From positions 1 to 17,578 of the forward strand of contig JAGFNK010000959.1 in the NCBI GenBank assembly GCA_025769875.1: a DNA stretch of 17,578 nucleotides. The letters run 5' to 3'. The notes under the pieces are model-generated. The model was not told the DNA's origin. It saw nothing but the letters and a program-made list of their open reading frames with translations, and did no database searches. Numbering within the stretch: position 1 is the stretch's first letter; each line of letters starts with the position of its first letter. This document shows, one piece after another, positions 1-9,400 of the stretch. The stretch comes from Russula earlei. Taxonomy: Eukaryota; Basidiomycota; Agaricomycetes; Russulales; Russulaceae. The position numbers and the translations under genes were made by a program.

Positions 1-289
1 GGACACATGTCCACAATGGTAACTGAGGATGGCAGAAAGGGAGCCTAAGGGAGGCCTGCTCGCGATGTAGAAGTGGCAGACAACTCTCCAAATCAAGCAA
101 CCATATCCAAATCTGGCCCTTCAAAACTCCAAATCTGGCACTTCAAAACGGCTCGAAACGGCTCGAAACGGCTCACGCTGTTTCGAGCCGCGAGCCGTTG
201 AACGGCTTACCTCGGCTCAGATACGGCTCCGGCTCGGCTCGAAACGGTTTCGAGCCGAGCCGGCGACAGCACTAGGTCCAGCTGGCGAC
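1..289. repeat. Palindromic and short tandem repeats upstream of kinase fragment
   Basis: No convincing coding sequence is seen. A 22-bp unit (core CCAAATCTGGCMCTTCAAAA) occurs twice in tandem at 106-149. It is followed by GGCTCGAAAC-type units. At 229-263 two perfect 17-bp arms (left arm CCGGCTCGGCTCGAAAC) face each other across one base, making a near-perfect palindrome. The reading frame of the downstream kinase stays open back through the GC-rich repeat, but the translation is Arg-rich and looks like repeat rather than protein. The repeat may be where the kinase 5' part was lost, or it may be non-coding flank. Confidence 0.6.
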
Positions 290-1445
290 GTGCTGTCGAC
301 ACCGGAGCATTCACTCGACGTACAATGCACAAGGACGCAAGACTATGTGAAAGATGGCGAACGCAAACGTATTTGGTGTCCCGGTACACCGCGCGTCAAA
401 CGATATGTCCACTACCGACTTGTCTTGAACACGCTCGGACAGCCGCTGAGTACGTTCGGATCGACTCGGGAGCTATGCCAGGTCATTCGGGATGCTATGA
501 TCGGTGAGGATTGGCGTTACGTTTAAGTTTGTTGTTTGACAATTTGGAACAGCTCATACGGACGCATACGACAAAGCAAAAATTTTACATCGGGATGTGA
601 GCGCAGGAAACATTCTGATCGCCCCAGATCGATCAGGTTTATTGATCGACTGGGACATGTCCAAGAGGGTGGATGTGACCCAGCAGAGACAACACTCCCG
701 CACGGTATGATCTGTTTATCCCCTATGCGCGGCGAATTGACTTCGTGTTCAGGGTACATGGCAGTTCATATCAACAGGACTTTTATTACACCCTCACGCT
801 CGATCTCATCAAATTTCAGATGATATTGAATCCTTTTACTGGGTTCTTATTTATATTGTCATGAAATGCCGACATTCTGCGATCGAGGGCCAATCACAAG
901 ATATGCAACGCGTATTTGATGGATACAGAGACGTGGATGAAGATGGTGTTATCCGGGGCGGTGACGGAAAGCTATCTTTCCTACACAAACTAATGCTTCA
1001 CCCGGATACGTTTGGTTTTGTCCCGGAACCATGCCGCCAGATCATTGAAGAGTTGCGCACCCTTCTTAAAACCTTCTATGATGATATTAACCCAAAATCA
1101 ATTATGCCCGAACCTCAAGCGGAGAGGAATGTCCGGACGGAGGTCAAGGACGCTCACGAGAAGCTTTGTTCTTCTGAATGGGTCTTGAATCTCATAACAC
1201 GGAACCTGGAATCCAAAAATTGGTCCGACGATGATGGCAGCCTATCAAAGAACATCGTTGGTCATGATCCAACGTTCAGCAGGGGCTGCCGCAAGCGCAA
1301 GGCTAAAGATGATGATAGTCCTGTAGAAAAAAAAAAGGGTCTATCATTCAACAAAAAGCATAGAGGACAATATCCACCAAAAGGATCTTCACTTTCCAGG
1401 TATAGCTTGTCGGCTGTCTCGCAAAGCTTTCCATGTCCAAGGTAA
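290..1445 (+). CDS. FunK1-type fungal protein kinase, 5'-partial, three exons
   Basis: This matches the fungal-specific FunK1 kinase family (Pkinase_fungal), expanded in mushroom-forming fungi and probably Ser/Thr-specific; the substrate is unknown. Exons as I read them are up to 503, 553-704 and 753-1445. The introns are 504-552 (GTGAGG...ACAG, 49 bp) and 705-752 (GTATGA...TCAG, 48 bp), and splicing restores one frame. Seen in the product: YRLVLNTLGQPLSTFGSTRE, then across intron 1 the catalytic loop HRDVSAGNIL with Asp and Asn present, IDWDMSK in place of DFG, and across intron 2 RTGTWQFIS and DDIESFYWVLIYI, all typical of the family. The C-terminus is Lys/Arg-rich (CRKRKAKDDD, KKHRG), possibly a nuclear signal. 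The N-terminal lobe and a start codon are not visible; 290 is only the first GTG of the open frame. An A10 run at 1327-1336 encodes EKKK. It is either truncated or continues left of the window. The stop at 1443-1445 could be bypassed by an unproven intron starting near 1400. Confidence 0.8.
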
Positions 1446-2306
1446 TTCTTTAGTACGTCATCACACAGTGTCCCGCTGTAAGGCGGCATCCCATTCCAGC
1501 CCTGCATCATTGCTCTCGACTCTCTTTCATCGCGTACCGGTTCCACCTCCGCTGCCCAGCCAGCTCTCGACCCTCTTTCATTGCAGCTCATCGCTCTGGC
1601 TCGTCTTGTTCCACATCCATGTATCGCACTCCCAACTCGCGTCTTTCTGTCTCCCCAATCCCCCAATATCCCCCTCTCTCATAGATCGCGTCTCGTATGT
1701 AGAAACTCTAGTTACGCCTTAGAACAAGAGACCTGTTTTGTCCCTTCTTTTGTGTGTGTTTTCGCGAACTCAGCAAGCCGCCGCCCGCTGCCTTCAACAC
1801 AGACTTGGTTCTTAGTGGGAAAATACAAACAAGATTCAATTATAAGAATGCTAACTATATTATTTGGCTCGAGTAAAATTGTAACAAAATGTAAAGCCCA
1901 GATCTTCGCGTTGAGTTTAATCTGTGTGGTCAGTCTCTGTCATCGAGGCGATTGATCCCCATCGGCCGATTATCGCCATGTAATGAGTAGACCGTTCCTA
2001 TTTAAAATTTGGTGTCATATTTGTGGATGCACTTTATGTCTCGATTTATTCAATATAAATCCATGTATTAACATACGCCATTGTGTTAAGTTTATCCGAG
2101 TCTGCTAAGGCTAAATTGATCGGGCAAATTAAGTGTATATGATCCCCCTGGTGATTCGGGGCGACTCATGTTGCATCTTAGGTTACATAACTTGGGCACT
2201 GAGCTGCCCTCTCTTAAGCATTTGACTAAGTTCTAATTGTTTGGGTTGACATATCATCAATCATCAATCATCATCATCAACTAATCAACTAATCAACTAA
2301 TTAAAA
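1446..2306. other. Intergenic region, no gene recognised
   Basis: From 1446 to about 1720 the sequence is CT-rich, with a loosely repeated pattern (CTCTCGACTCTCTTTCAT near 1512 and CTCTCGACCCTCTTTCAT near 1564). It could be the 3' UTR or a poorly defined terminal exon of the kinase gene. From about 1840 to 2240 it is AT-rich with no meaningful open frame, motif or RNA gene that I can recognise. The stretch ends in the simple repeat that adjoins element A. Confidence 0.6.
2252..2304. repeat. Simple repeat (ATCATCA then AATCAACT units) at left edge of element A
   Basis: Short units ATCA/ATCATCA are followed by three AATCAACT units and then TAATTAAAA, directly before the first copy of the conserved GAGAACGGAGAGTCA motif. 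This is the probable insertion flank of the left-most Helitron. The AT-rich end resembles the TATTAAA found at the other two element junctions, which is why the exact boundary is ambiguous. Confidence 0.7.
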
Positions 2307-2406
2307 TGAGAACGGAGAGTCAGGGTCCGCCCCGAGCTGCCTCCATTTGGACGCTTTTGCTTACCAAGAATTTCCTTAAATGGATCTTTAAGTTTACTAA
2401 GCAATG
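2307..2406 (+). promoter_or_regulatory. Element A 5' terminus with subterminal inverted repeat
   Basis: The conserved AGAACGGAGAGTCA is followed by TTGCTTA (2357-2363) and TAAGCAA (2398-2404), which can pair. The loop holds a second small palindrome, CTTAAA/TTTAAG. Elements B and C have the same arms, extended to 9 bp (CATTGCTTA/TAAGCAATG), around a shorter loop. The arms are thus kept while loop sequence and length differ, as expected for a structural terminus of a rolling-circle element. Confidence 0.5.
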
Positions 2407-2663
2407 AAAAAATTCTTTCAGCTGCGGCGTTTTCGTTTTACGAACGCGCGTTCGTTTTTTCGTTCTGCCGTCCTTCCTCTCTCTGCCTTCCTTCTTCCTC
2501 TCTTTCCCCTTTACTTCCCACTCTTCCTTCCCCAAGGTCCCAGTTCAAGACTCTCAAAACCCCGGTTTCCTCAAAATTTCACTGGCCTCATTGGAGTTTT
2601 CCTGCGAGCTGTTGTTTCCGCAGGTGCGTTTTTTGTTTCGTTTTCATGCGCTCTCTCTCCACC

Positions 2664-2819
2664 CACTGGCCCCCATTCCCCTCCTCTCGCGACGATGACG
2701 ACGACTCGGGCATGGCCATGGCGACCTCGCGACGGCCACGAATCGTGAGCATGGCCCATGGCCACTGTGACGATCTGGCCGCCGTGATGGCGACGTGCCC
2801 ATGGCCGTGACGACGGCAC
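2664..2819 (+). repeat. GC-rich repeat module, element A single copy
   Basis: About 155 bp, starting near CCACTGGCCCCCATTCCCCT and ending CCGTGACGACGGCAC. It contains GACGATGACGACGACTCGGG and several overlapping CCATGG sites. Closely related copies occur twice in element B and twice in C, whereas A has one. Confidence 0.8.
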
Positions 2820-2972
2820 ATCCACCCTGGCGAAATTTCTCTTGCTCTCCCATCATCACGCATTCCATTGCACCTCAATGCCCACTGCTTTACAATCTCC
2901 TCCAGCACGCGTGGCGACTCCAGTGCAAGACCAAAATGGCCATGAACACTATCCTGTGCAACCATGAACCCG

Positions 2973-4007
2973 GTGCGTTTGATCTTTTTTATTTTATTTT
3001 TTACTCGCTCTTTTTAACCTCTTCTCACAGCAACAGAATGGCCTGCGCCACGGCGATGTCACAGCCATCAGAACGCTGAGGAGTGGAGCATGCGTGTGAC
3101 ATGCATTTCGTGCGTTTTCACCCTTTATTTTTTTTCCTCTGCCTCCTCAGCTCTACCTTGCGTCCTTCCCCGACCCTGAAAACCGTGCAAAGTTCGCCCA
3201 CTTTGCAAGCGGGGTTTTTCGCGCATGACCATTTCCGTGTTCGTGTTTGTACCCCATCTCACAGCAACGGCCCGGGCAGCACTGCGGTGATGACGCAGTC
3301 GTCAAGGCAGTCAATGGGTGTCTCACCCTTTGAGTGCGTTTTCGTTCTTCCCCCTTCTTTCGCTTCTCCCTCCCCTCTTCTTTACTTTGCACAGTGCTAA
3401 CGATGTCTTGCAGGTTTAGCTTGCGCGGCGCGCATGTACGTGGTCGTTTGCAGGCCCACAGGCAGCCATTCTCCCGGCTTCCAAATCCTCCAAATATTAC
3501 TGGCTTTTATTTCGCCGCGCACGCGTGTGTTTTTCCTTTCATTTTCGTGTGTTTTCTTACTTTTCAGTTTCACTCTAATCCACTCCACATTCGAATATCT
3601 GACCACATGCAGCACGCTTTCTCCCGCGTGCGCACTTTTCATGTGTGGAGCTCTGCTTAGTTTTATCGTATTCCTTGCTTTCTCCGTTGCATGCGCGATT
3701 TTCACACGTCACAGTGGTGGGGTGTCTTACCGGTGCGTGCGTGCGTGCCTTCTTCCTTTTCTTTCCTCTTGAGTTTCTATCTAATACCCATTTCCGACCG
3801 AAGGACGCGCGGCCGGCGAATTCGCACAGGAACCTGACGACACGTGACCAACAACCCTGTCCCAATCCACAAAATGGCAGGCTCTGTCAGCGCAAGTTTC
3901 CTCGAACATAACTCGCCTGTTTCTCTGCGCGAGCGCGTGCGTTTTCCCTTACACCGGTGCGCTTTTTTATTTCTTTTTTACTTGCTCTTTTTGGCCTCTT
4001 CTCACAG
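2973..4007 (+). repeat. Intron-like modules of element A (four clear copies)
   Basis: Blocks at 2973-3030, 3110-3150, 3334-3394 and 3957-4007 begin GTGCGT or GTGCGC, continue as a long pyrimidine run, and end CAG. Some carry a TTTAAC-type candidate branch site before the end. Lengths of 41-61 nt match introns of the neighbouring genes. After the first and last, and after a weaker site at 3264, an exon-like block follows (CAACAGAATGGCC, CAACAGCACAGCC, CAACGGCCCGG). Whether they are spliced is not known. Confidence 0.45.
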
Positions 4008-4540
4008 CAACAGCACAGCCAGGACCGCTCCCGCCTTCCGATGCATCCCTGTGGTGTTTTCCTGTTCGTTTTCATGACCTTCCTCTCATACCCTCCTCCC
4101 TCTGCTCAAATGCTCTAAGCTGCCTCCATTCAAGATCGTGCTTTGCCCACACCCGATACCCTGGCGAGAAAACGAGTCTGTCTACCGAGCGGCCCCATTT
4201 CCCGCATCGCTGTGACCTCCTGCGTTTTTGTGGGACACGAGTACTGCTGGCACCACACTCAAGACCCCTGAGCACAAAACGCGACAGTACCTGGAACACG
4301 CTTGGCACATGTGCGCGGCGCCGGTGCATCTTTTAAATTTGTACTCATTTATTCCGAAAGGCGACCACACTACTGGCACCACAGTGGCCGCACCCGAGGG
4401 CCACAACCATTAGGTTTTCGCTCAATGGGTGTGATACATTCGCGCACACCTCTCCTCACGGTGACACGGCATGGCCTGGACGCGGCGATGACGCTGCCCC
4501 CTCCCTTCCCACCCCACTTTCTGCTGTGCACGACAGGTAT

Positions 4541-4870
4541 GGCGGCGTGCGGATCGCTGTGTCGGTGGACCACATGAATGCGGCGCTGCAGTGGACGTCG
4601 ACTGGGCTGCTCGCGGGTCGATGGCTCTGGCACGACCTGAGCACGCTCGCACCGTACGACGCCGAGCTCGCCGGCACGGAGCCCATCTCTGCGTGGCGGC
4701 AGCGCTGCCGGAGCGCAAAGATCCGGCGAGGGCGCCGCTGCCGCTGCCTGCGTGGGCGAGGGCGTGGGCATGGGCGTGGGTGTGAGAGTGGCTTTGAGCG
4801 TACGGCGACGATGGTGACGACAATGACGGAGACGGCGGCGAGGCACGTGTTGGCGGCCGTGACGCACCGA
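4541..4870 (+). pseudogene. GC-rich possible captured gene fragment in element A, unidentified
   Basis: An abrupt GC-rich island inside T-rich DNA. It is preceded by ...GTGCACGACAG, which looks like a 3' splice site. The plus-strand frame covering 4541-4720 gives protein-like sequence (VRIAVSVDHMNAALQW, GRWLWHDLSTLAPYDAELAG). After about 4720 this frame becomes Arg-rich low complexity, so the fragment is probably short, spliced or frameshifted. Minus-strand frames are also open, and coding strand is not certain. I do not recognise the family. Helitrons are known to capture host-gene pieces, which is the reason for this interpretation. Confidence 0.4.
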
Positions 4871-5285
4871 GTGCGCAAGCATTCGTTCTCATGGGACGGC
4901 GACAGCTTGACGCATTCCCTTTTTTTTCCCTTTGCCATACTCTCGATCGAGACAGACAACGTGTGTTGTGCCCTGCCTCCCTTACCTGCTGCTTCCATAG
5001 TCTTTTGTAGTATTTATAGATGTAATTCACTTCCTGCTCAAATAAATATAAGATTGCATAAAACAATGTCAGTGTTGTTGTCTAACTTGGCTTGGCTTTC
5101 CCTCAGACAGCTAGAGTGTGGGCATGTGCGGGCATGTGCGCGTGCGCAGAGGCCCGGTTAACCGGGCCGGGCTCCACGCGACGCGGAACTTGGGCTCGGG
5201 CTCAGGGACATAAACAGGTGCTTGCCTGTTGGTGCTGCGGAAATCAATCCTCTGCCTCCAACCACCATCCTCTGCCCCTACTGAA
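4871..5285 (+). other. Spacer between captured island and RepHel promoter; possible poly(A) signal
   Basis: No gene recognised. The sequence turns T-rich at about 4918 and AT-rich at 5005-5070. AATAAA at 5041-5046 could be a polyadenylation signal for a plus-strand transcript of the mosaic region. GC-rich DNA follows, including GGCATGTGCG repeats at about 5121-5140 and the perfect 18-bp palindrome GGCCCGGTTAACCGGGCC at 5151-5168. Confidence 0.45.
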
Positions 5286-5330
5286 CTGTCCAGTTTCTCT
5301 ATAAAGTGAGTCCCTCACTTTCTGGACAGC
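5286..5330 (+). promoter_or_regulatory. Putative RepHel promoter: TATA box inside a nested hairpin
   Basis: TATAAA lies at 5300-5305, about 170 bp before the first in-frame ATG of the RepHel gene. It is embedded in a nested inverted repeat. The outer arms are CTGTCCAG (5286-5293) and CTGGACAG (5322-5329). The inner arms are AAAGTGAG (5303-5310) and CTCACTTT (5314-5321) around a TCC loop. Its placement fits a core promoter; the hairpin could be an operator-like or replication structure. No experimental support is available here. Confidence 0.45.
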
Positions 5331-5409
5331 TGGATATTTTTTTAAATATGAATATGTTTTTCAGCCACTCACAACCCTTCAACTTCCTCCCTTCTCAACA
5401 ATCAACAAG

Positions 5410-5465
5410 GTATGTTTGCTGTGTTTTAATTATGGCAGTGTTGATGATCTTGTCTCTTTTATTAG
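5410..5465 (+). other. Probable 5' UTR intron of RepHel gene
   Basis: It begins GTATGT and ends TTATTAG, 56 bp, the same size class as the three introns within the coding region. Upstream ATGs at 5348 and 5354 would not be in frame with the downstream ORF after splicing, so I treat the preceding exon as untranslated. Confidence 0.5.
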
Positions 5466-5473
5466 CCCCTACT

Positions 5474-6357
5474 ATGTCTGGCACTCCTCCCACATCCCCT
5501 CAACAATCTCAGGCTGCTGGATGCCAAGCTGAGCGTGCCAGTCGCACTTTGGGCAGTCCTGAACAGCGTAGGACACCTGCCAGTGCCTCAACTGCCAGAC
5601 AACCAGTTCAATTTCAAGGACAAGTATATCAGCACTTACCAGCTAATTTAGCTGCTCAATTGGCAGCCCTTCAACCAATGCCTCTTCCACCACAACACCA
5701 TGGTCGAACTTCTGCCACTTCTCTTCTTGCCCCTCCTCCTGTAAGTCAACTAAGATTGTCTCAAAATAAGACATTTTAACATATGAGTTGCAGATTATTA
5801 CAAGGTCACATTCTGCTGCCCCTGGCTCTGGCTCTACCTCTGCTGTTGCTTCTGCTTCTGTCTATGGATCTGGCTCTGGCTCTGTTTCTACTCCTGATCT
5901 TGCCACTAACCCCCCCTTTCCCCTTCCTCTTCCTAATATGCCATATCAGCATTTGCCAGCTGGCTTGGCTGCACAGATTGCTGCCCTTCCTCCTCTTCCA
6001 CAGCAAAGAGGACAACCTATTTCTTCTGGCTCATTTATGTCAAGATTTTCTTCTGTCCCTGTCCCTCCTCCACAGCATGGAGGTAGTCACATTCCTGCCC
6101 CTGTAAGTGTTGAGTATGTATTTCTGATTCAGTTTAATGAACTTGCACTTCTCTAGACCACTTTGATTCCTTCTGGCCCTCCCTCTATGTTAGGATTTCC
6201 TGTGAATCTGGCACCTGCACCTGCACCTGCACCTGCACCTGCTCCTGCACCTGCTCCTGCACCTGCTCCTGCACCTGCTCCTGCACCTGCTCCTGCACCT
6301 GCTCCTGCACCTGCTCCTGCACCTGCTCCTGCACCTGCTCCTGCACCTGCTCCTGCA

Positions 6358-6428
<71 letters not shown>

Positions 6429-9400
6429 CCCTGCCCCTGCCCCTGCCCCTCCCACTCCTTCCCCTCCTTCTTCCCCTGTTCCTTCTCCACCTCCTTCTCC
6501 ATCCTCTGCTCCTCCAAGCCCTCTTCCTTATCCTCATGCCCAAGTTTATCCAGAAGATCCCTTGCCTGTAAGTTTCTATTCTTTAAAGGGAAACATATAT
6601 ACTTAATATATATTATAGCAACCTCAGCTGCCACCCCCTCAAGCCATGCCAATGGCACGACATCCTTTTGATCCTACATGGGCCATTCATGATCTTAAGG
6701 ACTTGACCATCCAATGCTCTTTCTGCAAGGCACTCCATTGGCTAGATGAGCGCCTTACCAACTCATCTAAAAGGACCCCCAAGTTTGGCATGTGTTGCTT
6801 GAGTGGCAAGATTGCCCTTCCTGCTCTTCATCCATGTCCCCCTGAGCTTTACAACCTCCTCACTGGCCAAGATCCCACTTCTAAAGCATTTCGCCTTCAT
6901 ATTCTCTCTTATAATAATGCTTTGGCCTTTACCTCAGTGGGAAGACAAGTGGATCATTCTGTTAATCAAGGACAAGGGCCTTGGGTCTTTAAGCTTCATG
7001 GGGAGCTCATTCACAGAATTGGGTCTCTTTTGCCACCAGAGGGACCTGATGCTGCTGCCCCTTCTTATGCTCAACTCTACATTTATGACCCTGACCAGGC
7101 CCTCAATATGCGCATGGCCCATCCTGCCAACTCTCACTTGCATCAGAACACCATGCAAACTCTTCAGGACATGCTCTATCGCTCTCATGCTGCAGTCCAG
7201 AAGTTCAAGCAGGCTTATGAGTTGACTCACCACCTTCCTAGAGAGCAAGACTGCACTCTCTCACTTCACTTTGATGCTGCATGTGATAGGCATCGCTATA
7301 ATGCCCCTGATGCTGCCATCAATGAGATTGCAGCCATTATTCCAGGTGATGGGGATGAGCCTAGGCATTCACAAGATATCATCTTACACCTTAGGGAGGG
7401 CCCTCTACAGCGCATCTCTGATACCCATCCTTTCTACCCCTCACTCAGATATGTCTTGCTTTTTCCCACTGGCCAGTTAGGATGGTTCCCAAACATCCCT
7501 TATCAAAATGTCCAAGGTGGCCCTGCTCAGAGGAAGTGTGTTTCCTTGGCTCAATTTCATCGCTATCGCCTTCATATTCGCCCTCATCTCTCTGACTCTC
7601 ATCACATCTTCCTCTCTGGCAAACTCTTTCAAGTGTATGCCTGTGAGGCATGGGCAGTTGCAGAGCAGTATCGCCTTAACTTCATCAGGATGAATCAAAA
7701 CAAGCTCAGGGTGGAGATCTATAAGGGTCTGGCAGATGCTGTTGCTGCCAATGTTGATGTTGACAGGGACCAACTAGGCAAGAGATTCATCCTTCCCTCC
7801 AGCTTCTCTGGCAGCACCAGAAACATGCAGCAGCATCTCCAAGATGCCTTGGCCATCAACCGCTTCTATGGTGGGGGTGACCTCTTCATCACCATGACTG
7901 CCAATCCCTCTTGGCCTGAGGTTCACTCTGCTCTCCTCCCTGGGCAGACTGCCAATGAGCGCCCTGACTTGGTGGTCAGAGTCTTTCATGCCAAGCTCAG
8001 GTCCCTCATCAATGACATCAAGGCTGGCTTGCTGGGTGATTGGGCAGCTCACCTTTACACCATAGAGTTTCAGAAGAGGGGCCTCCCCCATGCCCACATC
8101 ATTGTCTTCCTTCAGCCCCACTCCAAGTTGCGCACCCCTGACCAGATTGACAGTCTCATGTCTTCTGAGTTCCCAGAAGACAATCCTGAGCTGCTTGAAC
8201 TCATCAAGAAGTTCATGGTTCACAGGCCCTGTGGCAACCAGAACAGGAATTCCCCTTGCATGGTGAATGGCTCATGTTCCAAGGGTTTTCCTAAGCCCTT
8301 TAGGGAGGAGACTTCTGTGACTGAGGACTCTTATGCGCACACCAGGAGGAGGGACACTGGCCATGCTCATCTCATTGGTGGCAAGGAGATCACAAACCAA
8401 TGGGTGGTCTGTCATTCCCCTTTTCTCATCTGGAAGTACAGGTGTCACATCAATGTGGAGTCTGTTGCCTCTGTCAAGGCTCTCAAGTATATCTACAAGT
8501 ATGTCTACAAGGGCCATGACAGGACCACTATGCAGTTTGGCAGGTGCATGGATGAGGTCAAGCTCTACTTGGATGCAAGATATGTCAGCAGCTGTGAGGC
8601 AGTGTGGAGACTCTTTCTCTTTGAGCTGCAGGAGCAGGTTCCCAATGTGGTGCGCCTCCAGGTCCATCTTCCTGATCAGCACAGTGTTGTCTACAATCCT
8701 CAAGTTCTTGAGGAAGTCCCAAATAAGCCCACCACACTCACTGGATGGTTTGAGGCCAATGCTGCTGCTCCAGAGGGCTCTGACATTCTGGATCTTCTCT
8801 ACCAAGATTATCCCTCCAAGATGGTCTGGAACAAAAGCACTCATAGGTGGACTCCAAGGGACAGGGGCTTTGCTATTGGGAGGATGTTCCATGCTCACCC
8901 TACTTCTGGAGAGCGCTTCTACCTGCGCCTCCTTCTCACCTCTGTCAAGGGTGCAACCTCCTTTGAACACCTTTGCTCATTTGAAGGCACTCTCTATCCC
9001 TCTTTCAGAGAGGCTTGCATTGCAAGAGGTCTTCTAGAAGATGATCAAGAGTGGCAGCAATGCTTGGAGGAAGCCAGTCATATGTGCACAGGTGCTCAGC
9101 TGCGCCACCTCTTTGTCACCATCCTCAAGGACTGCATCCCTTCTCAACCTAGGGCACTTTGGGACAGATTCTCTGCATCTATCTGTGATGACCTCAAGCA
9201 CAAGCTCCAGCATCATCTCAACATCCCAGAGCCAACTGATGAACAGGTGAAGGACTATGGCCTCTATCTCATTGACCTCCTCCTCTCCCACTCTGCCAAG
9301 AGACTTCAGGATTGGCCAACCATGCCTCAGTTTGTTGAGAACTGGGGGGCCATTGCAGGGAATCCCCTCATTCAGGAGCAGCACCAGTATGATCTAGAGG

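Larger units (their letters stand above)
2404..4540 (+). repeat. Pyrimidine-rich mosaic 5' region of element A
   Basis: T/C-rich DNA with GC-rich islands, about 2.1 kb, related in pieces to the 5' regions of elements B and C. The best shared stretch is about 2404-2640, with strings such as CCCCAAGGTCCCAGTTCAA and CACTGGCCTCATTGGAGTTT in all three copies. Near 3733-3835 a block ending in CCGAAGGACGCGCG recurs in C at about 16690-16730 and 17430-17460. Open frames here are short, rich in Phe, Ser and Pro, and differ in frame between copies, so I do not call a protein. The arrangement suggests spliced, non-coding or decayed captured sequence. Confidence 0.55.

Noticed and set aside
1468..1722. 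Ser/Pro-rich open frame after the kinase stop as a further kinase exon
   Set aside because: The required intron (about 1400-1467) has only weak signals and the translation is CT-rich low complexity. Kept as a possibility in the kinase entry only.
2404..2748. ATG-initiated open frames directly after the 5' hairpin in A (2404), B (11220) and C (14441), starting MKKFF or MKNFF
   Set aside because: The ATG position and the first residues are shared, but a one-base T-run difference puts C in another frame, and A and B diverge soon after. The composition is Phe/Ser/Pro from T/C-rich DNA. Nucleotide similarity explains it better than a conserved protein.
4370..5066. Three overlapping minus-strand frames of 170-214 residues
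   Set aside because: They arise over the GC-rich island. The translations are Arg/Pro/Ser-rich low complexity. Antisense origin of the captured fragment remains possible but is not supported.
6153..6658. Long minus-strand open frames of Gly-Ala, Gln-Glu and Arg-Ser repeats
   Set aside because: They are antisense readings of the (AP)40 microsatellite in RepHel exon 3.
8272..8970. 232-residue minus-strand frame and a 234-residue plus-strand alternative frame (8333-9037)
   Set aside because: Both overlap the conserved RepHel coding frame and show no recognisable motifs.
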